From Limnohabitans curvus (GTDB taxonomy: Bacteria; Pseudomonadota; Gammaproteobacteria; Burkholderiales; Burkholderiaceae_C): a stretch of DNA of 64,000 nt. The translations under genes and the position numbers were made by a program. Positions 18,523-26,592 of this stretch are shown here, one piece after another; position 1 is the first letter of the stretch, and every line of letters begins with the position of its first letter. Location: NCBI RefSeq assembly GCF_003063475.1, contig NZ_NESP01000001.1:2542001-2606000 (forward strand). The letters run 5' to 3'. The notes below the pieces were generated by a model. It was not told the DNA's origin. It saw only the letters and a list, made by a program, of their open reading frames with translations, and searched no databases.

Positions 18523-19575
18523 ATGCCCCCAGTGAACATCGCGGTCGCTGGTGCGGGCGTGATTGGTCGTGCCCACATCGCCGTCATTGCGCAATCTTCG
18601 CAGTGCCGATTGAGCGCGATTGCCGATCCGTCTGAGGCTGCGCAGGCCTTGGCTCAAACGCATGGCGTACCTTGGTTTGCCACCTTGGACCAACTGCTGA
18701 CTACGGCCTCGCCAGATGGCGTGATTTTGGCCACCCCCAATGCCTTGCATGTGCCGCAAGCCTTGCAATGCATCGCGGCGGGTGTGCCGGTGTTGGTGGA
18801 GAAGCCGATCGCACACACCGTGGCCGATGCCCAAAAGCTGGTGCAAGCCACGCAAGCGCATCAAGCCAAGGTGTTGATCGGTCACCACCGAGCCCACAGC
18901 CCCATCATGCGTGAGGCCAAAGCGGTGATTGATGACGGGCGCTTGGGCCAGTTGGTCAGCGTGGTTGGCAGTGCCATGTTTTACAAACCCGATGACTACT
19001 TCACGCAGGCGCCTTGGCGACGTGAGGCGGGCGGTGGCCCCATCCTGATCAACCTCATCCACGAGATTCACAACTTGCGCATGCTGTGCGGTGAGATCGC
19101 GCAAGTGCAGGCCATGACCTCGAATGCGGTGCGTGGCTTTGCGGTGGAAGACACCGCGTCCATCACGTTTCGTTTTGCATCGGGTGTGTTGGCGTCATTC
19201 ATGCTCTCTGACACAGCGGCATCGGCGCGGAGTTGGGAGCAAACCAGTCAAGAGAACAAGGCCTATGCCAGCTATGACGATGAAGACTGCTACGTCATTG
19301 CTGGAACGATGGGCAGTTTGTCTGTGCCCACCATGCGCTTGAAAACCTACGCCAAAGCAGAAGACCGTTCATGGTTCAAACCGTATGACATCAGCACGGT
19401 AGCCTTGCAGCGTGAAGACCCCTTGCGCTTGCAAATGGATCACTTCATTCGCGTCATCCAAGGCTTGGATGCACCGCTGGTCAGTGCGCATGACGGCTTG
19501 CAAAACTTGCGGGTCGTCGAAGCCATAGCGCAAGCTGCGGCCAGTCAGCAAACTGTTCGGCTAAGCGAAGCTTGA
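18523..19575 (+). CDS. Gfo/Idh/MocA-family dehydrogenase in the importer operon
   Basis: This 350-residue NAD(P)-dependent oxidoreductase begins with a Rossmann motif AVAGAGVIGRAHIAVIA. It has the family's catalytic EKP in PVLVEKPIAHTV and a C-terminal sheet domain with the conserved His in GGGPILINLIHEIHNLRML. Relatives oxidise ring hydroxyls of cyclitols and sugars. It is tied to livF by a two-base gap, which suggests that it acts on the imported compound. A cyclic polyol acid such as a quinate-like substrate fits the neighbourhood but is inference. It is not LigC: it lacks the RSWTDHLLWHHAAH segment seen at 3177. Confidence 0.82.
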   Translation: MPPVNIAVAGAGVIGRAHIAVIAQSSQCRLSAIADPSEAAQALAQTHGVPWFATLDQLLTTASPDGVILATPNALHVPQALQCIAAGVPVLVEKPIAHTVADAQKLVQATQAHQAKVLIGHHRAHSPIMREAKAVIDDGRLGQLVSVVGSAMFYKPDDYFTQAPWRREAGGGPILINLIHEIHNLRMLCGEIAQVQAMTSNAVRGFAVEDTASITFRFASGVLASFMLSDTAASARSWEQTSQENKAYASYDDEDCYVIAGTMGSLSVPTMRLKTYAKAEDRSWFKPYDISTVALQREDPLRLQMDHFIRVIQGLDAPLVSAHDGLQNLRVVEAIAQAAASQQTVRLSEA

Positions 19576-19610
19576 GTTTGGCGCGCTGGGTGTGCTGCGC
19601 CGATTGAGGC

Positions 19611-20672
19611 TCAGCGGCTCAAGTGCACAACTTCGCCCGTCTTGGCGCTGGTTTGAATGGCATCCAAGGTGGCGGCAATGTCGTGGCTAGCCGTTGCGGC
19701 GCGTTCGATGGCGGCCATGTCGCCCTCGCGCACCACCTGGGCAAACGCCTCGGCAGCAAACCGAAAACCACTGCCTGACGCTGAATGCACGTCTTCAAAT
19801 GGAATGCTGTTGGCTATGCCTTGACGCACGCGCAGTTGGCTGGGCAAGTAGCCCCAAGGGTGCGTGTGAGAGTCGCTGGTGTGGTTGAGGTATTCGGTCT
19901 CGACTGTGCCGCGTGAGCCCACGATGATGGCGCGGCGGTGGTTGGCGGTGTCCATGGCGCATGACATTTGTGCGCGTCGGCCATCGGCGTAAAACAAGGT
20001 GGCCATCAGGCTGATGTCCACGCCCGTGGCGGCCCAGTTGGCATGCGCCATCACACGCTCAGGTGCGCAGCCCATCACCAATCGAATCAAGCTCAGTGGA
20101 TAGCTGCCCGCATCCAGCAAGGCGCCGCCACCGAGGTCGGGCTTCATGCGGATGTTGGTGTCGGTGTTGCCCACCGTGAAACCAAAACTGGCTTGCACGC
20201 TGCGCACTTCACCAATTTTGTCGTGGCTCAAACATCCCAGCAGGTCGCGGGTTTGTGGCTGAAACCAATAAGGGTAGGCTTCTAGCAGCATCACGCCTTG
20301 TTGGCGCGCGACTTCAAACATGCGTGTCACTTCCGTGAGGTTGAGCGCCAAGGGTTTTTCGCACAACACATGTTTGCCCGCTTGCATGGCGCGAATCGCC
20401 CACTCGGCATGCATGCTGTTGGGCAAGGGGATGTAAATGGCGTCTAGCGCGGCATCAGTTAGCAGCGCCTCGTAGCTGCCGTGGGCGCGTGCGATGTCAA
20501 AGCTCTGCGCGAAGGCTTGCGCTTTGGTCAAGTCGCGGCTGGCCACAGCTTGGATGGCAACCAGCGGGCTGTCAGATACATCGCGTGCAAATTGTTTGGC
20601 AATGTTGGCGCAGCCCAAGATGCCTAGGCGTAAAGGGGGATTGTGCAACGGTGTGTGGTGTGGGGTGGTCAT
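19611..20672 (-). CDS. Gfo/Idh/MocA-family dehydrogenase (second accessory copy)
   Basis: This 353-residue oxidoreductase has GILGCANIAKQFARDV as its N-terminal nucleotide-binding motif, the catalytic EKP in HVLCEKPLALNL, and PDLGGGALLDAGSYPLSLIRLVMG in the C-terminal domain. That resembles trans-1,2-dihydrobenzene-1,2-diol and xylose dehydrogenase-type members. The start at 20672 (MTTPHHTPL) is chosen because it overlaps the stop of the upstream TauE gene as ATGA, a sign of translational coupling; an upstream in-frame start would lie inside TauE. It converges on the Gfo/Idh gene at 18523, with 35 bases between stops. Oxidation of a cyclic diol would suit the block, but the substrate is unknown. 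Confidence 0.82.
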   Translation of the reverse strand: MTTPHHTPLHNPPLRLGILGCANIAKQFARDVSDSPLVAIQAVASRDLTKAQAFAQSFDIARAHGSYEALLTDAALDAIYIPLPNSMHAEWAIRAMQAGKHVLCEKPLALNLTEVTRMFEVARQQGVMLLEAYPYWFQPQTRDLLGCLSHDKIGEVRSVQASFGFTVGNTDTNIRMKPDLGGGALLDAGSYPLSLIRLVMGCAPERVMAHANWAATGVDISLMATLFYADGRRAQMSCAMDTANHRRAIIVGSRGTVETEYLNHTSDSHTHPWGYLPSQLRVRQGIANSIPFEDVHSASGSGFRFAAEAFAQVVREGDMAAIERAATASHDIAATLDAIQTSAKTGEVVHLSR

Positions 20673-21406
20673 AGAACAACATCCGCAATGAGTTTGAGAG
20701 AAACAACAAATAGCCCGCCTTGTACCAGACGGTAAAACCAAACGTCTGCAATTTTCTTCGTGATGTAAGCGCCTAGCACTGTGCCCACCAAGGCAAAGGG
20801 TATGAGGTCGGCTGCACGCATCAAGTCGTCATACGAGTAAGGCTGCAACAGTTGGTAGGGCCAAATTTTAGCGGCGTTGATGACTGCAAACAGCAGCGTG
20901 GCCGTGCCTGCAAATTGAATCTTGGGCAGCCGTTGCGGCAACACATAAATTTGAAATGGTGGCCCACCCGCATGCGAGATGAAGCTGGTGAAGCCCGCCA
21001 CCGTACCCCAGAACCAGCCTTTCTTCACATCGACGGCTTGCTTGTCTTGTGGTGTTTTGCGTAGCCAAGTGTTGAGGCAAAAGCCCACGCCCATGCAGCC
21101 AATCATCAGCTTCACTGCACTGTCAGAGGTGAACGAAGCCGTGAGCCAACCAATGAGTACGCCCAGCACACCTGCTGGAATGAGGATTTTCAAATTGGGC
21201 AAGCTGAAATCTTTGCGATACAACCAAACGCTCACCACGTCTGAGATGACATAAATCGGCAGCAACAGCACCGCCGCTTTCACGGGTGACATGAACAGCG
21301 AGAGTAGGGGAACGGCCAGCATGCCCACCGTGGGTAAGCCGCCTTTGGACAGTCCCACTAATAGCGCGGCTAGTCCGGCTAGGACGAAGTAAGAATCAAA
21401 TGACAT
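20669..21406 (-). CDS. TauE/SafE-family membrane permease
   Basis: This 245-residue protein is almost wholly hydrophobic, with about eight membrane segments. It has the duplicated family motif: first copy GLAALLVGLSKGGLPTVGMLAVPLL, second copy GTVAGFTSFISHAGGPPFQIYVLPQ. TauE/SafE proteins are thought to export or import organic or sulfonated anions, and the anion here cannot be told. It is translated just ahead of a Gfo/Idh dehydrogenase with overlapping codons, so the two are likely a transport/oxidation pair. It is divergent from a TetR gene, and the gap carries an inverted repeat. Confidence 0.85.
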   Translation of the reverse strand: MSFDSYFVLAGLAALLVGLSKGGLPTVGMLAVPLLSLFMSPVKAAVLLLPIYVISDVVSVWLYRKDFSLPNLKILIPAGVLGVLIGWLTASFTSDSAVKLMIGCMGVGFCLNTWLRKTPQDKQAVDVKKGWFWGTVAGFTSFISHAGGPPFQIYVLPQRLPKIQFAGTATLLFAVINAAKIWPYQLLQPYSYDDLMRAADLIPFALVGTVLGAYITKKIADVWFYRLVQGGLFVVSLKLIADVVL

Positions 21407-21422
21407 GTGTGGTGTTTCGTGT

Positions 21423-21444
21423 GCGTACTTGAGTTTACGTACGC
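21423..21444. promoter_or_regulatory. Inverted repeat between tauE-like and tetR genes
   Basis: Arms GCGTAC (21423-21428) and GTACGC (21439-21444) are perfect complements separated by 10 bases, close to the start of the leftward TauE gene. It is a reasonable operator for the adjacent TetR regulator, but this is based on position and symmetry alone. Confidence 0.4.
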
Positions 21445-21515
21445 GAGTGCAGCTAGCTGGGTATTAGGGTTCTTCAGGAGACAGTTGCCTACTTCTTGCA
21501 CTCTATACTTTGATA

Positions 21516-22181
21516 ATGAACGAAACGGTACATTCCGCACGCAAAGCGCCCAAGCGTACCAATGATCCCGAGCGGACGATGGCGGGCATCATGGCCGTGG
21601 CCACGGCAGAGTTTGCGGCCAAGGGCTTGGCGGGCGCACGCATCGACGCGATCGCGGACGCCACGCACACCAGCAAGCGGATGATCTATTACTACTACGG
21701 CAACAAAGAGGGCTTGTATCTGGCTGTGTTGGAAGACGCATACCGCCGCATCCGAGCCACCGAGGCAGAGCTGCATCTGGCCGATTTATCGCCCGAGGAC
21801 GCGCTCAAAGCCTTGGTTGGCTTTACCTTCGACCACCATCACAGCAACCAAGATTTCATCCGTTTGGTGATGAACGAAAACATTCAACGTGGCACCTATT
21901 TGGCACAAAGCAAGCTCATCCAAGAGTTGAACGTGTCCGCCATTCAGTCCATTGAGGCACTCTACAAACGCGGTGTGAAAGCAGGCGTGTTTCGCAAGGG
22001 GCTGGACCCCATCGACATCCACGCGTCTATTTCGGCGTTGACTTTTTTCAACGTGTCCAACCGCTACACCTTCGATTTGATTTTCAAACGCAACGGCCAA
22101 ACCGCCAAAGCTTTGGCGGCACGACGCCAAAGCGTGGTGGACATGGTTCTGCGTTTTGTAAGTTATTCCAATTTGGCATAA
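21516..22181 (+). CDS. TetR/AcrR-family transcriptional regulator
   Basis: This 221-residue repressor has an N-terminal helix-turn-helix (residues about 20-65: TMAGIMAVATAEFAAKGLAG, then ARIDAIADATHTSKRMIYYYYGNKEGLY). An all-helical ligand domain follows, with TFDHHHSNQDFIRLVMNENIQRG. The ATG at 21516 is preferred to an in-frame TTG six bases upstream; neither has a strong ribosome-binding site, and the transcript may be nearly leaderless. It stands between the divergent TauE/Gfo-Idh pair and the TRAP importer genes starting 106 bases downstream, so it could control either. The ligand is unknown. Confidence 0.88.
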   Translation: MNETVHSARKAPKRTNDPERTMAGIMAVATAEFAAKGLAGARIDAIADATHTSKRMIYYYYGNKEGLYLAVLEDAYRRIRATEAELHLADLSPEDALKALVGFTFDHHHSNQDFIRLVMNENIQRGTYLAQSKLIQELNVSAIQSIEALYKRGVKAGVFRKGLDPIDIHASISALTFFNVSNRYTFDLIFKRNGQTAKALAARRQSVVDMVLRFVSYSNLA

Positions 22182-22287
22182 CAGATAGTTTGCTATGCGT
22201 GATTTAAATGCGGGTTTTCACTAACGCACCACAAAGTAACTGTTTTGTACATTTTGTTCCAGCCCATATTCTTTAAGGATCTTCCTC

Positions 22288-22818
22288 ATGTTTAACCTAA
22301 TTTTGGATCGCTGCTGCCGAGTGCTTGAAGCCGCGATTGCCTTTTGCCTGGCCCTGATGGTGGTGCTGGTGTTCGGTAACGTGTTTTTGCGTTACGCCAT
22401 GAACTCTGGCATCACCTTGTCTGAAGAGTTGTCTCGTTGGGCCTTTGTGTGGATGACCTTTTTAGGCGCCATCGTGGCCCTGAAGGAACACGGTCATCTG
22501 GGGACCGACATGCTGGTGAGCCGCTTAGGTCCGTTCGGCAAAAAGATTTGCTTAGGCGCTTCCTACGTCTTGATGTTGTTCGCATGCTGGTTGTTGTTCC
22601 GCGGTGCGTATGAGCAAGCAGTCATCAACTTTGACAGTACCAGCGCGGTGATGGAAGCTTCAATGAGCTGGGTGTATTTGCCCGGTATTTTGTTTGCTGT
22701 GTTGGGTGGGTTGATTCTTGCTGTTGAGCTGCTGCGCTTGCTCACCGGTCAAATTCGCGACGAAGACTTGGTGATGATCCAAGAATCTGAAGAAGTCCCT
22801 CACGGCGACAGCCACTAA
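22288..22818 (+). CDS. dctQ: TRAP transporter small membrane subunit (DctQ)
   Basis: This 176-residue protein has four hydrophobic segments and the DctQ-type motif SEELSRWAFVWMTFLGAIVALKEHGHLG. AAGGATC lies 11 bases before ATG 22288. It should sit in the inner membrane with the large DctM subunit, whose gene follows 21 bases later, and link it to the periplasmic binding protein encoded at 24207. The C-terminal 20 residues are acidic. The TRAP system is Na+-coupled and typically takes up carboxylates; the substrate is not evident but is probably a cyclic acid used by the enzymes encoded next. Confidence 0.9.
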   Translation: MFNLILDRCCRVLEAAIAFCLALMVVLVFGNVFLRYAMNSGITLSEELSRWAFVWMTFLGAIVALKEHGHLGTDMLVSRLGPFGKKICLGASYVLMLFACWLLFRGAYEQAVINFDSTSAVMEASMSWVYLPGILFAVLGGLILAVELLRLLTGQIRDEDLVMIQESEEVPHGDSH

Positions 22819-22839
22819 ACCCACTCAAGGAATAAGACC

Positions 22840-24117
22840 ATGACGATCACTGTATTTCTCTTTTCCCTGATGGGCTCCATGGCATTGGGTATCCCAATCG
22901 CCTTCTCTTTGTTGCTCTGCGGTGCTGCGCTGATGTGGCACATGAACATGTTTGACGCGCAAATTTTGGCGCAAAACTTGATCGAAGGCTCCAACAGCTT
23001 CCCGCTGCTGGCCGTGCCATTCTTCATGTTGGCTGGCGAAATCATGAACGCGGGTGGTTTGTCTCGCCGCATCGTGAACTTTGCAATGGCTTGCGTGGGC
23101 CACATCAAAGGTGGCTTGGGTTATGTGACCATCATGGCGGCTGTGATCATGGCCGCCTTGTCGGGCTCTGCTGTGGCGGACGCCGCGGCACTGGCGTCAC
23201 TGCTGTTGCCCATGATGGTGGCTGCAGGACATGACCGTGCGCGTTCCGCTGGTTTGATCGCATCTGCTGGCATCATCGCACCGGTGATTCCACCGAGCAT
23301 TGGTTTTGTGATTTTTGGCGTGGCCGGCAACGTGTCGATTTCTAAGTTGTTCATGGCCGGTATCGTGCCTGGCATCTTGTTGGGTGGTTCCTTATGGATC
23401 ACTTGGTGGTGGTTGGCTCGCCAAGAGGTGGTCAGCGTGCCCCCACGTAAATCGCTTGGCGAAATCCGCGAAGCACTGCGCGAAGCCACTTGGGCTTTGG
23501 TGTTGCCCGTGATCGTGGTGTTTGGTTTGAAGTTTGGTGTGTTCACACCCACGGAAGCCGCTGTGGTCGCTGCTGTGTATGCCTTGCTCATTTCGACGTT
23601 TATTTACAAAGAACTCAACTTCAAAAGCTTGTATCCCTTGTTTGTGGCGTCCGCCAAAACCAGTGCGATTGTGATGTTCTTGGTGGCCGCAGCCATGGTG
23701 TCAGCTTGGTTGATCACGGTGGCTAATTTACCGGCTGAACTGATCGTCTTGTTGCAACCTTTGTTGGATAGCCCTCGTTTGTTGATGCTGGCCATCATGG
23801 TGATCACCATGTTGGTGGGCACGGCCTTGGACATGACGCCCACCATTTTGTTGCTCACACCTGTGCTGATGCCTGTCGTGAAAGCTGCTGGCATCGACCC
23901 CGTGTACTTTGGTGTCTTGTTCATCATCAACAATGCGATTGGCTTGATCACACCCCCCGTAGGGACCGTGCTCAATGCTGTGGCGGGTGTCGGCAAGGTC
24001 AGCATGGATGAAGTCACACGTGGTGTGATGCCGTTCATGGTGGCTCAGTTCATCATCATGTTTGCGATGGTGGCATTCCCACAACTCGTCATGGTTCCCG
24101 CTCGCTGGTTCTATTGA
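22840..24117 (+). CDS. dctM: TRAP transporter large permease subunit (DctM)
   Basis: This 425-residue protein has about twelve hydrophobic segments. It carries the conserved DctM features: PLLAVPFFMLAGEIMNAGGLSRRIVNFA, SGSAVADAAALASLLLPMM, GIIAPVIPPSIGFVIFG and, in the second half, GTALDMTPTILLLTPVLMPVV and GLITPPVGTVLN. These form the Na+-dependent transport core. It follows dctQ, with AAGGAATAA upstream, and ends just before a hairpin and T-run that separates it from the binding-protein gene. This order (Q, M, P) places the abundant periplasmic component last. Confidence 0.92.
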   Translation: MTITVFLFSLMGSMALGIPIAFSLLLCGAALMWHMNMFDAQILAQNLIEGSNSFPLLAVPFFMLAGEIMNAGGLSRRIVNFAMACVGHIKGGLGYVTIMAAVIMAALSGSAVADAAALASLLLPMMVAAGHDRARSAGLIASAGIIAPVIPPSIGFVIFGVAGNVSISKLFMAGIVPGILLGGSLWITWWWLARQEVVSVPPRKSLGEIREALREATWALVLPVIVVFGLKFGVFTPTEAAVVAAVYALLISTFIYKELNFKSLYPLFVASAKTSAIVMFLVAAAMVSAWLITVANLPAELIVLLQPLLDSPRLLMLAIMVITMLVGTALDMTPTILLLTPVLMPVVKAAGIDPVYFGVLFIINNAIGLITPPVGTVLNAVAGVGKVSMDEVTRGVMPFMVAQFIIMFAMVAFPQLVMVPARWFY

Positions 24118-24126
24118 TTTTCTTTT

Positions 24127-24166
24127 CCACAGTCTGTTCGGGTACGCCAGACCGTGGAACTTTTTT
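24127..24166 (+). terminator. Hairpin with T-run between dctM and dctP
   Basis: Arms CCACAGTCTG (24127-24136) and CAGACCGTGG (24148-24157) pair with one mismatch around an 11-base loop. A run of six T follows at 24161-24166. It could terminate the dctQM transcript or stabilise it, leaving dctP to a separate or attenuated transcript. Confidence 0.6.
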
Positions 24167-24206
24167 GTTTGGCGTACGACCGCAAAGTTCATCAGGAGAC
24201 ACTGAC

Positions 24207-25202
24207 ATGAAACGTGTATTTATCAAAACCGTGATCGCTACGATGGCCTTGGCTGCCATGGGCATCGCTTCGGCACAAGAGAAAACCATCAAGTTCGCTA
24301 ACCAGAACACTGCGGGTCACCCCATCGTGCAAGGTATGGAGAAATTCAAAGAAATCGTCGAGAAAAACTCTGGCGGCAAGATCAAGGTCAACCTGTTCCC
24401 AGGCGGCACTTTGGGTAGCGACCAAGCCAACGTGTCAGCTATTCAAGGCGGCACATTGGAGATGGCTTCCATGAACTCGGGCATCTTCGCCAGCCAAGTC
24501 AAAGACTTCGGCGTGTTCGACTTCCCCTTCATGTTTGCCAGCGGCAAAGAAGCTGACACGGTCGTCGACGGTGCCTTCGGCAAGAAGATGCACGCCAAGT
24601 TGGAAGAAAAAGGTTTGATCGGTTTGGCTTATTACGAGCTGGGCTTCCGTCATCTTTCAAACGGCAAGCGTGCCATCAACAAAGTGTCTGACATCGAAGG
24701 CCTGAAGTTGCGCGTGATTCCTAACCCCATCAACGTGGATTGGGTCAAAGCCTTGGGTGCCAACCCCACACCGCTGCCATGGCCAGAGGTGTATGCCGCT
24801 TTGGAGCAAGGTGCTGTGGACGGTCAAGAAAACCCCATCCCCACCATCAACAGCGCCAAGCTGTTCGAAGTGCAAAAGCACTTGGCTTTGACGGGTCACC
24901 AATACAACCCACAGTCTGTGGTGATCAGCAAAAAGTTCTGGGACACCTTGAACGCTGCTGAGAAAAAAATCGTTGCTGACGCTGCCGCTGAGTCTGCCAA
25001 GTTCCAACGCAGCACTGCACGTACTCTGGAAGCCAGCTTGCTGGACAACTTGAAGAAGAATGGCATGCAAGTCACCACGTTGCCAGCTTCTGAAATGGCC
25101 ATCCTTCGTGAGAAGATGAAGCCTGTGATTGCCAAGCACGGCGAGCCTATCGCTGCGACAGTGAGCGAATTGCAAGCTGAATTGACCAAGCTGCGCAAGT
25201 AA
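24207..25202 (+). CDS. dctP: TRAP transporter periplasmic binding protein (DctP)
   Basis: This is a 331-residue DctP-family receptor. The start at 24207 has AGGAGA eight bases upstream and yields a signal peptide (MKRVFIKTVIATMALAAMG, cleavage after ASA). Family landmarks are FPGGTLGSDQANVSAIQGGT, GLKLRVIPNPINVDWVKALGANPTPLPWPEVY and GAVDGQENPIPTI. The Arg in GLKLRVIPNP is the residue that normally binds the ligand's carboxylate in this family. The genes that follow encode dehydroquinase, AroE-like and QuiC-like enzymes, so shikimate- or quinate-type acids are plausible ligands; this is inference. Confidence 0.92.
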   Translation: MKRVFIKTVIATMALAAMGIASAQEKTIKFANQNTAGHPIVQGMEKFKEIVEKNSGGKIKVNLFPGGTLGSDQANVSAIQGGTLEMASMNSGIFASQVKDFGVFDFPFMFASGKEADTVVDGAFGKKMHAKLEEKGLIGLAYYELGFRHLSNGKRAINKVSDIEGLKLRVIPNPINVDWVKALGANPTPLPWPEVYAALEQGAVDGQENPIPTINSAKLFEVQKHLALTGHQYNPQSVVISKKFWDTLNAAEKKIVADAAAESAKFQRSTARTLEASLLDNLKKNGMQVTTLPASEMAILREKMKPVIAKHGEPIAATVSELQAELTKLRK

Positions 25203-25211
25203 CGCAACCCA

Positions 25212-25246
25212 CGCGAAACCCTGCAAAGACAGGGTTTCGCGTTTTT
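25212..25246 (+). terminator. Intrinsic terminator after dctP
   Basis: A perfect 12-base stem, CGCGAAACCCTG (25212-25223) with CAGGGTTTCGCG (25230-25241), encloses a 6-base loop and leads into TTTTT. It is one of the strongest intrinsic terminators in the window. The aroQ gene starts 27 bases beyond it, so that group relies on read-through or a promoter in the short gap. Confidence 0.88.
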
Positions 25247-25272
25247 AGACGAACTGATATCAGGAGATTATT

Positions 25273-25716
25273 TTGAAAATTCTCATGCTGCATGGCATCA
25301 ACCACGATATGTTTGGCAAGCGCGACCCCGTGCAATACGGCACCATCACGCTCGACGAAATCAATGCCAGCTTGCAAAAGTTGGGTAGCGAGTTGGGTGC
25401 GCAAGTGGAGTGTTTTCAAACCAATCACGAAGGTGATATGTGCGAGCGCATTCACAAAGGTTTTTTAGATGGCGTAGACGCTGTGCTGATCAACGCCGGA
25501 GCGTGGACACATTACAGCTACGGCATCCGAGATGCCTTGGCCATCCTCACATGTCCGATTGTTGAATTGCACATGTCCAACATTCACGCGCGTGAAGAAT
25601 TCCGCCACAAGTCGGTGTTTGCCGAAATTGTGAAAGGCCAAATCTGTGGCTTTGGCGCGGACAGCTATGTGTTGGCTTTGCGTGCCGCGGTGTCTGCCGT
25701 TCAATCTTCTAAATAA
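25273..25716 (+). CDS. aroQ: Type II 3-dehydroquinate dehydratase, divergent and probably catabolic
   Basis: This 147-residue protein removes water from 3-dehydroquinate to give 3-dehydroshikimate. The family fold is clear, but the first motif is altered: LHGINHDMFGKRDPVQYG stands where most have NGPNLNLLGxREPxxYG. The active-site Asn10, Arg17 and Tyr22 are still in place. The later residues are intact: Asn and His in NAGAWTHYSYGIRDAL, and Glu, His and Arg in VELHMSNIHAREEFRHKS. The start is TTG at 25273, set by CAGGAGA seven bases upstream; the next in-frame ATG at 25285 would cut the first strand. Neighbouring AroE-like and QuiC-like genes point to quinate/shikimate breakdown rather than aromatic amino acid synthesis. 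Confidence 0.85.
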   Translation: MKILMLHGINHDMFGKRDPVQYGTITLDEINASLQKLGSELGAQVECFQTNHEGDMCERIHKGFLDGVDAVLINAGAWTHYSYGIRDALAILTCPIVELHMSNIHAREEFRHKSVFAEIVKGQICGFGADSYVLALRAAVSAVQSSK

Positions 25717-25722
25717 AACATC

Positions 25723-26574
25723 ATGAGCAAGCACGGCATTTCTATCAATGGCAACACGCAGTTGATTGCCCACATCGGTTATCCCACGCACTCTTTCAAG
25801 TCCCCCATGATTTACAACCCGTACTTTTCTAGTGCGGGCATCAATGCGGTGGTGGTGCCCATGGGCTGCCAAACGCCTGACTATCCGGTGTTTTTGAAAT
25901 CAGTCTTCAGCCTCACCAACATTTGTGGTGCGCTCATCACCATGCCGCACAAGGTGGTGACCGTGGGCTTGCTCGACGAAGTAACCGCCACCGTGCGCGT
26001 GGCCGGTGCTTGCAATGCCGTGAAAAAACTCGCGGATGGCCGTTTGGTCGGCGACATGTTTGACGGCGCAGGCTTTGTGCGCGGCGTGCAACGCAAGGGC
26101 TTTGACCTCACGGGCAAGCGCGTGTTGGTGGTCGGCTCAGGCGGTGTGGGTTGCGCCATTGCGGCGTCTCTCGCGGGTGCAGGCATTGCAGCCATCAGCT
26201 TGTTTGATGTGAACACCGCATCCGCCGAGGCCTTGGGCCAACGATTGAAACAAAACTACCCTCAGATCGATGTACGCACGGGTTCGAACGATCCTGCGGA
26301 CCACGATTTGGTGGTCAACGCCACGCCCATGGGCATGAACGAAGGCGATGCCTTGCCGATGGACGTGTCGCGCATTTCGCCTGACGCCTTTGTGGGTGAG
26401 GTGGTGATGAAAACCGAAATGACTGCGTTCTTGCAAGCCGCCAAAAACCGTGGCTGCCGCGTGCAGGTGGGCTCTGACATGTTGTTTGAACAAATCCCTG
26501 CCTACTTGGAATACTTCGGCTTGCCCACCACCACGGCTGATGTGCTGCGCGATGTCGCACAGCTGTGTTACTAA
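25723..26574 (+). CDS. Shikimate/quinate dehydrogenase-like protein (AroE family, second paralogue)
   Basis: This 283-residue AroE-family dehydrogenase has the catalytic Lys in ITMPHKVVTVGLLD and the catalytic Asp in GDMFDGAGFVRG. Its nucleotide-binding motif is VLVVGSGGVGCAIAASLAGAG, and the domain ends VVNATPMGMNEGDALP. The substrate loop GYPTHSFKSPMIYN keeps the first Ser but has Lys before the second. That differs from biosynthetic AroE and from the 7910 paralogue, which has lost the first. It starts six bases after aroQ and is followed 18 bases later by the VOC gene. With the dehydroquinase it would connect quinate or shikimate to 3-dehydroshikimate. Which of the two acids it prefers cannot be read here. 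Confidence 0.82.
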   Translation: MSKHGISINGNTQLIAHIGYPTHSFKSPMIYNPYFSSAGINAVVVPMGCQTPDYPVFLKSVFSLTNICGALITMPHKVVTVGLLDEVTATVRVAGACNAVKKLADGRLVGDMFDGAGFVRGVQRKGFDLTGKRVLVVGSGGVGCAIAASLAGAGIAAISLFDVNTASAEALGQRLKQNYPQIDVRTGSNDPADHDLVVNATPMGMNEGDALPMDVSRISPDAFVGEVVMKTEMTAFLQAAKNRGCRVQVGSDMLFEQIPAYLEYFGLPTTTADVLRDVAQLCY

Positions 26575-26592
26575 TTTTTCTTGGAGTATTTG

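Noticed and set aside
24114..24206. Upstream extension of the TRAP binding protein frame
   Set aside because: The signal peptide and AGGAGA point to ATG 24207; the extension would overlap the dctM stop and the hairpin.
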